Shown piece after piece: positions 11,520 through 23,500 of a stretch of DNA of 64,000 bases. The notes beneath the pieces are model-generated. The model was not told the DNA's origin. It did no database searches and saw only the letters and a program-made list of their open reading frames with translations. The translations under genes and the position numbers were made by a program. Numbering within the stretch: position 1 is the stretch's first letter; the number at the start of each line of letters is the position of its first letter. Source of the DNA: Nyssa sinensis (lineage: Eukaryota > Streptophyta > Magnoliopsida > Cornales > Nyssaceae); the NCBI GenBank assembly GCA_008638375.1, contig VIRR01000504.1:62001-126000 (forward strand), written 5' to 3'.

Positions 11520-14500
11520 GTGCGTCCGATACTCTTCAAATTTTAAGTGCAACTGGCTGAAACAAAGTGAATTTTAATAACTATAAACTATTCCTTCCAC
11601 CTTTTTTCTTGGGTGTGCTTTTTACGCAACCCTTTTCTCGAACTTTGGTTGATAATAATAATGAATGATCAATTTCTTTTTGGGTACGAAAACGGCCAGT
11701 TGACTTTTATTTCGTAGAGTAGCTGGGGTAAATGTTGAATAATTTTATAGGATATTCCCTGCAATTTGTAAAGTAGGCTATTCTATTTTATTAAGCCCAG
11801 CCGCATTATCTTTTTTTTGACAGTGTTGTACAAGGGTCATATTAGAGAGTTTCTTGGGTTGGGTCATTTTTCTTGAATTGGTTGAGTTTGATTATAATAG
11901 AAATGATCCTAGCACAGGAATTGTAACACTCTCGTAGCTTTTATAAAAAAAATAATATATTCTTGTTATAAAAGAACACGGCATAACACAAACGACTTAT
12001 TGCTCTGATGCAAAATATATAAATGCATACTAAAAGTAAAAGACTCTAGGAATGGGTGCAGTTAATTACAGTGTGTTCTGGAGGAAGGAGATAGATAGAA
12101 ATGGAGGGAAGAGAAAGCAGGGGTAAGGAGGGGAGTGATTCTCTCTTGTTTGGGAGTTATTTCATGGAGAGATTTTGGAGGAAAATGGGTCTCCTTCAGG
12201 CCCACTGTTTTGTTTTCAAAAGTGGGAAGAAATGGAGGGAAAAGAAAACGAGTTAGTGTGTTTGGATATTTGGAAGGGAAGAAAACTAGAAAAGTAAAAG
12301 ATAACATTAGTTAAGAGGGAAAAGACAAAAAGAAAAGAAGAAGGGATCGTGGTAACCTTCATCTTGTTTGGAACTTTGGATAAATAGTGAAGGGAAAAGA
12401 AGAAGACATGATGGTGGTAATCCCTCCTCTTGTTTGGGAAACACGGAGGAGGGAAAAGAAAGGAAAGGAAAATATTATTTTAATTATGTTAGTGAAAGGG
12501 GTAAAAAAGGAAATCACTTGATATAAAAAAAATGGAGGCAATAATTACTAGCTCTCTTATCCTTTCCCCTCCATTTTCTCCCACTATTGGAAAGAAAAAA
12601 AAAAGAGGTTTGAGGGGTTAAAACCCTCTCCCTTTCCCTTTTCATTTCTTATCCAAACACAGTATAAACTTTTCCTCTCTTTCTTTTCCTTCCCTCCCGA
12701 ATCACTCAATTCAAACAAATTGTTAGTTACTTGTTTTGCACTTAGTTTTTATAAGAAATAATTTCTTACCCTTTCTACTAACAAAATAAAATATTGTTTT
12801 CTTTTCAATTCTCTTCTCGTTAACTCCCAAAAAAGGGAAGAAATTTTCACCTTCCCGACCTTTCTCTCTTAAAACTCCAAAATTAGGGAAGGAGTTGTCG
12901 CCTTCCTTTCTGTTTCTTTCTCTCCCCAAGTGATAACCAGACTGATATATCGGCCAATATCGGTATCGGATGGTTAAAAAACCGATATGCAGAGACCGTT
13001 ATTTAAAACCATGGTTTGGATAAATAGGGAAGGGAAAAAAAAGAAATGATGGTGGTAATCACTCCTCTTGTTTGGGAAACATGGAGGAGGGAAAGGAAAA
13101 GAAAATATTATTTTAATGATGTTAGTGAAAGGGGTAAAAAAGGAAATCACTTGATATAAAAAAAATGGAGGCAATAACTACTAACTCTCTTATCCTTCCC
13201 TCCATTTTCTCCCACTTTTGGAAAGAAAGCAAAATGAGGTTTGAGGGTTAAAACCCTCTCCCTCTCCCTTTCCCTTTTCATTTCTTATCCAAACATGGTA
13301 TAAACTTTCCTCTCTTTCTTTTCCTTTCCTCCCAAATCACCCAATTCAAATGAATCGTTAGTTACTTGTTTTGCCCATAGTTTTTATAAGACATAATTTC
13401 TTACCCTTTCTACTAACAAAATAAAATGTTGTTTTCTTTTCGATTCTCTCCTCGATCATTGACTCCCAAAAAGGGAGGAAATTATCACCTTCCCTACATT
13501 TTCTCTCTTAAAACTCCAAAACTAGGGAAGGAGTTGCTGCCTTCCTTTCTGTTCTCTCTCTCCCCAAGTGATAACTACCTTCCTTTCTTTTCTTTACTCT
13601 CAGAACTTTGAAATGTTTGGTCTTCCCTCACTGTATCAGTTATCGTTACTTATCTCTTTCTCTAAAAGTAATTTTATCGAGAGTGGGAGTTGCAGATGAT
13701 GTGGCACTATATAGACCGTTTGAAATTATTATTTTTAGAAAAAAAACATTTTTATATTTTCCAATAATATGGATTACATTTAAGAAGAGTTAGCTTTGTA
13801 CTTATCAAAAAAGAGAGAGAAAGAGTTAGCTTTGTAAACAGTGTTGTTTTTAACTAATTAAATAAATATTACATTTGTGTGTGTGTGTGTAAGGGCAGTC
13901 TTAGCATGCAGCCTCGAACCCATGATCTTCAATAGAGCAACCTTACCATTGTGGCGAAGCTTGCCCTCCTAATTAAATAAATAAATAACGTTTATTTACA
14001 TCACTCTCCTTATGGAACATCTTCAACAACAGTTTGTGCCGACAGCTTGTTGAATTTCTTTCTTAACATATGCTCCAATTTTCCTTGTTCCAGGTGTTGA
14101 AATTATCAGAACAATTTGGCTATAGTCATATAATAGGAACCTTGCTCCAAAAATTTCCAAAATAAAAAAATAACAGGAGCTTTGCTTGAATACATGGGCA
14201 TCAAACTAATGTAATCTAGGGTGTGGGACCCAAGGGAATGCGGTGTCTTAATTTTAGGAGTAGAATTAGGTGCCTTTTCTGTTACCTTATTGAGTAATAT
14301 GCTTTTTTGGATGTTTCCAATTATCTCTATGTTTAGTTAAAGTCCATAAATACTCCATTGCTGCAAAAGAGATTGATTTGGAAAGAAGTGGGGAGTAATT
14401 GAAAGAGCTTTTACTCTCTGTCTAGTCTTCTTTATTTATCCCATCTTTCTTTTCTGGCCATCTTCTTCTTCTAGTCATCTCTTCCACTCTTTCTTTTTCT

Positions 14501-17500
14501 TATCTTACTCTTCATTTCTCAGGTAGGATTTTTTTTTTAAATTTTGAAGAAACCTAGCTGAAGTTACATGAAGGAAAGCCCAAGCAAGGCTATGTCATGG
14601 CATTGTGGATAGCTTAGCTGCAAGCAAAGGCACCTAGAAAATATAGTTCATATCTCATGAATATATGTTGCAGTATTATTACAAAATCATTACTAAGTTT
14701 ACACTTCAAAGCAGTCTGGTGTATCTGATAATATCAATGAAGAAAATTTCAGTTTTGCTAAGCAAAAGGTTGGATGGGAGCAAAGTGGAAAGAGGGTGAT
14801 GACGGTCAGTCGCTTGAGAACAGACGGATGGATTTAGATGTATATGTTCTCAGCAGTCAGCTCGAGGAAACGTAGAACAGAAGGGAGGGTTGTTAGACTC
14901 ATTACTCACAGAGGATTCTCCATGGCTGGTATTTTGGGTAATGTATCTCCAAGCAGACAACTTGGCAAGTTTACATCCACTTCAAGCAGAGATGTCACTT
15001 GGAGATAACATTACCCAAAATACAAGAAGAAACTAAACTTTTGAGATGCTCACTTGACAAATGACTTAACCTAGAGTGCCATAAGTAAAACATAGAAGAA
15101 CTATTATTCAGACCAAAAAAAAAAGACAACACCGAAGAACTAGATTCCACAGGAATATGTAAGTTCTCCAGAATGTTTAAGTCACTAGCTGATGCAGTCT
15201 GCAATAAGGACTGCTAAAATTGGTTCAGAGCAGATAAATAGAAATAAAGAGGAAGTAGATGGAAAGAAGAAACCCAAGTAGGGTTGTCGAGAATAATTCT
15301 CTACAATAATTGAGTTTAATCAGTAAAAAGACTCTCTTACAATGCTTCTGATTTTTATAGCTCTACATCTCACAATAAAGATCTCTTAGTTCCAAGACTA
15401 TCTAGAGACAACTAACATAATAAATACTTCTACTTCCAAGAGCAAGCAGTCAAAAATTCAAATAAGACTTATTGACTCACATAAAGACTTTTGATTGATT
15501 TAAATTCCACACAAACTACATAAATAAAAGGACACTACTTGGCCCCAAACCAGGTAAGAGGAACCTCCTCCCACCCAGATAAGTGTCATAATCTCATTCT
15601 GCCACGTATGCAATCACATGAGTATCATATGACTATTAATGTTAACTAAAAAATAAAAAGTGCACGTACATTGCATATGTGTCAGATTATGGTTAAGACA
15701 CGTACTCAGATAGGGGTTCCTCCTACTTAGTTTGGAGCTTAGTATTGTTCTAAATAATATACTTAATAACTGCCCCAACCAAGATTAATTAGTAATCTGC
15801 CAGAACTTTAAGAATGACGACACCCATAATCTTGAAATCAATGCTGGCTGACTGCATCGGTCTCCCCTGGTTTGAGAAAACTTGACCTCGAGTTGTCAAC
15901 ATCCTTCTTCTCAATAGGGCCACCTTTGTATGGAATTTGACGCTTGACATTGAACACATTTAAGGTCTTAAGATGACTTGGAAGTTTGAGTTGGTAAGCA
16001 TTATCGTTGATCCTTTTAATAATTTTGCAAGGACCACCTTTTCGATCTCTTATCTTTTTACAAGCACCAATAGGAAGCCTTTCCTTTGTAAGATCTGCCC
16101 AAACCTTATCCCAAACTTCAAAAATAACTTTTCTGCAATGTTGATCAACTGCTGTTTTGTATCTCAAATTGCTTTCTCCAATCATTTTCTTCACTTCTTC
16201 ATGGACGGACTTGATGTAATTTTCCATCTCCTCAGCTTTCTTGTTCACTTGGATTTGGAATAGGAGCCAGGTGTAGAATACAATTCGGATTCTGACCAAA
16301 AACAATCTCAAATGTGTTGCACTCAGTGGTTCGATTTTGAGATCGATTGAAGGCAGCATGTGGTAATACTAAGTCTCACTCTTTAGGCTTGCCCCTAGCA
16401 AGACAGCGTAACACATTTCTCAAACTGCGGTTAATGACTTTAGTTTACCCATCTGATTGCGGGTGATATGAGCTACTAAAGCACAACTCAATTCTAATCA
16501 GCCTCAATAAGGTCCTCCAAAAATGGCTCATAAATTTTGGGTCACGATATGAGGTTATGGTGTGAGGAATACCATGCAAACGAACCACCTCTTTAAAAAA
16601 GATATTGGCCACATTAGTTGCATCCATAGTTTTATGACATGGAATAAAATGAGCCATTTTCGAAAATCTGTCCACCTTGACCAAAATTGAATCAACTCGC
16701 CTTTGAGTCTGAGGGAGACCACGAACCATGCTGGAGTAGGAGTAGGAAGTGGAGTGTATAATCCAGCATTTGTAGATCCTCCTTTTGATCTTTGACATAC
16801 AGTTCAACGCTCAACAAATCCTGTAACATTGCGTTTCATTTTAGGCCACTGATAAGATGAACGTATCAATGTCATAGTCTTATCACGACCAAAATGCCAT
16901 TCTTCATGAAGTTCTTTGACAATCTTCTCACGCAATGAACACCGTGGGATTTATAGCTGATTTTCTTTGAAAAGGAAGCCATCTTGAATAGTATAACTCG
17001 CTTGCTGTCCAACTATGGTTTATTTCAGAATTGGACCAAAACAAGAGTCTTCCTGATACAATTCTTTTAACACATCAAACCCCTTGACGTCCACACACAT
17101 GGTTTATAAAAGAGAGGCTCTGCGACACAGTGTATCAACAACTTTGTTGTGAATTCCAGCCTTATGTTTTATTGTGTAATTCAAATGCTCGAGATAGTTG
17201 ATCCAATTGGCATGCTTCCTATTTAGCTTGGACTGTCCTTTAATGTATTTCAAAGCCTCATGATTAGAATAAAGAATGAATTCACATTGTGCCAAGTATT
17301 CACTCCAGTGCCTTATTTCCCTAATAATAGCATAAAGTTCTATGTCATAAGCACTCCACCGAAGTCGTGCACCACTGGGTTTTTCACTAAAGAAAGCAAT
17401 GAGCCTCCCTTCTTGGATTAGAATAGCTCCTATACCCACACATGAAGCGCCACAATCAACTTGAAATACCTTCTCGAAATCTAATAAGGTAAGAACAGGT

Positions 17501-20500
17501 GCTTCACACATCTTCATTGATTGAAAACTTTCTTCTGCCTTTCATGTCTAATAAAATTTCTGATTGGTCTTCATTGAATCTATAATAGAAGCTACTAAGC
17601 TGCTGAAATTGCGTATGAACCACCTATCAAATGATGCCAACCCATGGAAGCTCCTTTATGTATATTTTGAGATGTGGGCCAATCAAGGATTGCTTTTACC
17701 TTAGACTGGTCCATTTTAATTCCTTCAGGACTGGAGAAACCATGTAACCCAGGAACATTACTTTCTTTGTCATGAATACACACTTCTTCATGTTAGCATA
17801 CAGCTTTTCTCTCCATAGAGTTTCAAGAACTTCGCGTAGGTGCTGTTTGTATGCATCATACGATGCGTTGTAGACCAAAATATCATTGAAATAAACTTCA
17901 ACAGACCTTCCAATAAAAGACTTCAAAATCTAGTTCATGAATCTCATGAACGTGCTAGAAGCATGTCACAATCCGAATGGTGTAACTATCCATTCGTACT
18001 GCCACTCACGAGTTTTAAATGTTGTCTTCCTTCATCACCTGGCAGTATACGGATTTGGTGGTATCCACTTTGTAGATCTATTTTAGACAACACCTTCACA
18101 CCCCCAATCAATCTAACATGTCATCAAGACAAGGTATATGAAAACGATAATGAACCGTGATTTGATTTATTGCATGACTGTCCATGCATATTTGCCACAT
18201 TCCATCTTTCTTAGGTGTTAGTAAGGTTGGAACAACACATGGGTTTAAACTTTCTCGAATTAATCCCTTCATTTCTTCCATTACTGGGCGCCGAAGTTCT
18301 TCATGCTCTTTTGGGCTCATTTTGTAAGCTGGTTTGTTTGGAAGGCTTGAACCTGGAATGAGATCTAATTGATGTTGAACATCCCTCAATGGAGGCAAAC
18401 CTGGAGGAAGATCTTCTGGCATAACGTCTGCAAATTCCTCAATCATTGGCTTTATTTCATCTGGAAGGATGGATTATGAATGGTTTCTTTAGTTACTAGA
18501 GCATATAAAACCCCAGCTTATTCAGCCTCCTTCAAGAAACTAGTCACTGAGAGAAAATTGCTCCCCTTTTCATGTTTCAACTTCGAGAAACCGTCCTCCT
18601 TCATCGGTGCTAGTGTTATCTTCATATTATCCTTACAAAAAGTTTTAAGTATTCTTTCTGCCATCTTGGATTGCACCACGATCATGTTGCCATCATCTTC
18701 CTAAGTGGATGTGACAAGCATCCATTCCAACTACATCACACAAAATTCATCAAAATATATATTTCCAATTGAAAATGAAACTAGACAGGTAGTATCAACA
18801 CTCACCTCATTTCCTTTCTTGAACCAAGAAAGCTTATATGGCCCTTTTGTGCTTCTCTTGTTTCAGTTGCAGCTTCTGGACGACTTCTATAGAAGCATCA
18901 TTCTCACAGCTACCACCGTCTATGATTAATTTGCACACTTTCCCACCAATGGTGCATGTGGTATGGAAAATGTTTCTTCACAACCAATCCCCAACTTCTT
19001 GCTTTGGTGTTAGTAGGCTATTACGAATAACCAACGCTTTACAAGTATCTCCATAAACAAGATCTTCATCATTATTATCTTAATCAAAAATAGGTTCTCC
19101 AATGTCTCCAAGAAGCTCTCCTTCAATCAGAAGTTGTTTTCCACTGTCTAAATGGCTACTAGAGGCTCATCTACAGTCTGAGGACTTATGATTTGGATCT
19201 CCACACTAGAAGCAATGAAATCTAGAACCATTGTTCTGGTTTTGTTTGACAGAACCAACAACATTAGCCTGGTTACCTACTGCTGTAGCTGAACCACGGG
19301 CGCCCCCTGACCCTAAATTTTGTTGGTCAATAACTTTCCAATGAATTTGAACACCCGATGCTGCCTTGTGGGTCATAGGACCAGATCTTGATCTACCATC
19401 AGAGACATTTGCAAGCCTATAGCTCATTCTGTTTTGTTGTTTTTTTATGCTCAAAGCACGCTGATAGGTTATCATGCCCTTGACCATCCATAACCATTGA
19501 AAGCACTCCGTGATCCATCCCACTAGCTCTGATACCAGATGATGCAGTCCGCAGTAAAGGACTGCTGAAACTGATTTAGAGCGGATAAAGAGAAAGGAGG
19601 AAGTAGATGGAAAAAAGAAACCCAAAGTACGGCTTATAGAGAATAATTCTCTGCAATATTTAAGTTTAATCCATAAAAAGACTGCCTTACAATGCTTCTG
19701 ATTTTTGTAGCTGTACATCTCACAATAAAATATCTCTTAGTTCCAAGACTATCTAGAGACAACTAACATAATAAATACTTCTACTTCTAAGAGAAAGCAG
19801 TTAAAAGGTCAGATAAGACTTATTGACTCAAATAAGGACTTTTGACTGACTTAAATTCAACACAAACTACAAAAATAAAATACTTAATATCATAACTGCC
19901 CCAACCAAGATCAATTAGTAATCTGCCAGAACTTTAAGAAACATTAATGATACCCATAATCTTGAAATCAATGCTGGCTGGCTGCATCACCAGCTCTATA
20001 CCCGGTACCAATATGCTACTTGGACTACTGATCCTGAACAACACAACCAGAATATGAAAATACAACATCAAGACCTAAATCAGAGAGCTGACTAATTGAC
20101 AAAAAACTAATAGGCAATTGTGGAACATAGAAAACATTAGGGATAAAACGAGAAGAGGACAAAGTAGGAAGAACAAATCCAATACAAACAACATGCCTTG
20201 GAGAACCATTGGCGAAAGAAACAATTATAGGAGAAGATGGAGAGACACAATTATTGAGAGAAGATAGGTTAGAAGTCATATGATGAGAAGAACCTGAATC
20301 AAATATCCAAGTAGAAGATGAAAATACCTGAGATATTTGAACCTGTCAAACCTGAATGAATGGTAGATATAGCAGAGGCATGAGACTGATCCATAGTGGA
20401 AGTACGAAGCATAGACTGTAGCTACTCAATCATTGACTGAATAGTTCGAGGAGAGATATTGGGGGTAGATGTTGGAGTTGCCAGTGCTGCAGGAGGACAA

Positions 20501-23500
20501 AACAATACCAGCAAAGAGAGAGAAAGAGAGAGAGATGCGGCAGGAAGAGAGAGATGCAATGGTGAGAGTGTTGTGATGGTGACTGCGACTTTAGTGGTTG
20601 CGATTACTAGGAAATGAGGCTTTAATAGCATGATACTTTACTAGGAAGAAAAGGCTGCAAATAATGCTTTCTTCTCATTGAATAAAAGAGAATGGGACAA
20701 TATATATGGACAAAGAAAACCTTAGACTACCCAAAAAAACAAAATTACCCGTATTAAAAATAATAATAATGCACTCTCACAATAAGCATCCAACTCAATG
20801 CCACCCTAACCAGGATGAAAATGAAGAGGAGGGTCTTTTCACATCTGGCCTATCGAGCTCTTCGAGAAAAGAAAAAAAAAGAAGAGAAAAAAGAAAACTT
20901 TGGAGATCCATTCACTAAAACTGAGAATCTAACAGAAAGGGTGTAGTTCTCATTCCACTTCTTTTGCCTATCCCTAAGGCCCAACCTCTCTTGCATATAA
21001 AGCAAGAAATTCTAATCCATGCGGTCATGTGCCTTCTTGATGTCAAACTTGCAAGTAACTCCTGGTTCCTCACTCCAAAGCAAGAATGAACACACTCATT
21101 ACCTTATTGGCACTTACGTTTCATATAAGATTTGCCCATCTCTTACAAACGCATTTTAGAATTTAGGTCTGAAACACCATGCCATCCATCGCCAATCTAA
21201 GCTCACTACAACACATTTTTAATAAACTTGCTACGCACTCCAAAGTCCGAACCAAACTAATAGACTTATAGTCCCTTATATCCCTTGAACCCCCCCCCCC
21301 CCCCCCCCCCAAACTCCTTTTTCTTTTCTTAGAACAAGGGCACTAAACAATGTAATCAAATTATGATTACATCTTAAAAGTGATTCTGGTGAAGTATATT
21401 GAAATCTTCAACAAGTTCTGATTCAATTTCAGGGGGGAGTGGTTGTCTTGATGTACAATGCACTCTGTTCATCTTCATTGGACTTGGCTATTGGCATCTA
21501 AAATAGGCCCTTGTTTTGTTTCCAATTGTTTTGAGGAATCTCCAGCATTTTTTTTTTTGATGTTTTCCTTGAGATATCAACCAGATCCTCAGTAGGATTT
21601 TATATAAGAAAATTATAACTGAACTTTTTGAGTTGTTTCCATAGTATAAAAGCTGTTGGATGACTATTTATACTAACATTTTCTAAGTGCTATCGTCTTT
21701 GAACTTTGGTTTACACTCCTTTAATGACATGTCAAATTACCATCTAAAAAGTGATTTTGTTGAAGTATATTGAAATCTCCAACAAGTTATGAATCAATTT
21801 CCAGGGGTCTTCCCGCATGTATTCACTTGGCAATCCATATTTAATTTAAGTGCTATGGGAGCAGGTGTCTTGATGTGCAATGCACTCTGCTCATCTTCAT
21901 TGGACTTGGCTATTGGCATCTAAAATAGGCCCTTGTTTTAGTTTCCAGTTGTTTTGAGGAATCTCCCACATTTTTTTAGATATTTTTCCTGAGATATCTA
22001 CCAGATCCTCAGTAGGTTTTCATATGAGAAAATTATAACTGAACTGTGTTGTTTCCATAGTACAAAAGCTGTTGGTCATGCAAGCTATCAATTTTTTTTT
22101 TGTTGCAAGTTTGACTTTGGGAATGGTGCATCACTTTTTTCTTAGAGGGAACAGTCGTATAATATATATGTGTGTATATATATATATATATATGTTTTTA
22201 TTATCCTAATTCCTTTCTATGACTACATACTTCTCTCTATTTATATTTGGCGTCAACCTTATTTTCAAGGTGATGAACTTTATTACCTGCAGATAGCTGT
22301 TTATAACTAATCTCGTTCATTATTTAGGTGCATGAAATACGTGATTTTTTCTGGGATGGGATTCCATATCGAGGTGCTTCGTGGTTAAGAGAGGAGCCCA
22401 TTGAAGTAATAAGGGAGAAAGTAATCTTAGTACCAGTTTGTGGGGGTTTGATTGTTGCCATGCTGAATCTGCTTCGAGGTGCTTTAGTGGGCCCTGCAGA
22501 AGGAAATTTGATATCTAATGTAAAGGCTGCACTGGAGCCAATTTTGAAGACAGTGGCTGCTTGCGTCACCCTTGGGACAGGGAATTCATTGGGGCCAGAA
22601 GGTCCAAGTGTTGAGATAGGTGCATCCATAGCCAAGGGAGTCAATGCTTTGTATGATAGAAGTGCTCAGAGCAAGCTTTCTCTTGTGGCTGCAGGGTCAG
22701 CTGCTGGAATCTCTTCTGGTTGGCATTTCTCCGTTACTATAATTTGTCAAATCATGTGCATGCATATTGCCTCTTATTGAATTTAGCATCTGCTGAGCTT
22801 TCTGCATTGTAGAATTAAACTTTAAATGCAAACTCTCACTTGGCTAAAAAATTAAACATTTTTTCCAATTTTCTCAGATTTCATTATGGATGTCATGCAA
22901 ATAGAGTACATATATTTAGGGCTGCAAATGAATCAAGCCATTTGCGAACAGCTTAGGTTTTACTCAATGAAGAGCCCATTAAAACTTGTTTGTCAATTAA
23001 GTGAACAAGCCTGATTTGTGAGCTCATTTGTTAATGAGCCAAGCTTGAGAAATGCTGGGCTCGGCTCTTTGCTTGTGCAAGCAGGTTTGTAAATACATTC
23101 CTCATAGGCTAATTTGTAATTTTGTTAGCTTGATACTACATTGTCAGCCCATTCTCTAATAGCCTAAGCTTTTAAAACAATTGGTGATCTAACATGGTAT
23201 TAGAGCTCTGGTTCTGAGAGGTGTTGGGTTCAATTCTCTTCCGCCGTTCGTTCAGTGCAAAGTTTACACTCTCACTCGGTTTCGCTTGCTCTCACACTCT
23301 GTTTTGTAACTCTCCATGTGCAAGATGGGGTTGCACATGAAGGGGAGAGTGTTAGCTTGATAAATATTGTTGGCCCATTCTCTAATAGCTTTAGCTTTTA
23401 GAGCAACCGGTGATCTAACAAATTTCAATAAGTTGTAGGATCATTTATTAATGCTTGAGAATTTTTACACAAGGTTGGTACTCATTTATGCATAAGGAAA

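Larger units (their letters stand above)
15190..19989 (-). mobile_element. Ty3/gypsy retrotransposon, full length but defective
   Basis: Two LTRs with TGATGCAG..CTGCATCA ends flank about 3.7 kb. Beside the right (5') LTR a PBS reads TGGTATCAGAGC on the minus strand (19527-19538, tRNA-iMet type); a purine tract CCAGGGGAGAC abuts the left (3') LTR. The domain order is zinc knuckle (about 19,160-19,205), protease IIDGGSCEN (about 18,900), RT (18,446-17,700), RNase H (17,517-17,104), integrase (16,807 down to about 16,400) and a C-terminal IN region (about 16,100-15,860). Each part is disabled: TAG inside the CCHC knuckle ([13 protein letters not shown]), YFND for YFDD in RT, and in integrase DG*TKV for DGQTEV, so the catalytic Glu is Lys. 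Most of gag is missing. The flanks CTAGC/CCAGC are a 5-bp TSD with one change. Confidence 0.92.
11520..22327 (+). other. CLC-e intron 1 (10.8 kb)
   Basis: It runs from donor GTGCGT to acceptor TTATTTAG. It contains a 563-bp direct duplication, a SINE, a copia element interrupted by a gypsy element, a LINE RT fragment and a second direct duplication. Of the rest, 11,520-12,370 (with purine-rich 12,060-12,330), 13,576-13,853 and 13,984-14,927 show nothing codable. Confidence 0.9.

Noticed and set aside
12062..13174. Several Phe/Ser/Pro-rich short frames on the minus strand
   Set aside because: They follow the purine/pyrimidine bias of the duplicated tract and appear in both copies in step with the DNA, not as conserved proteins.
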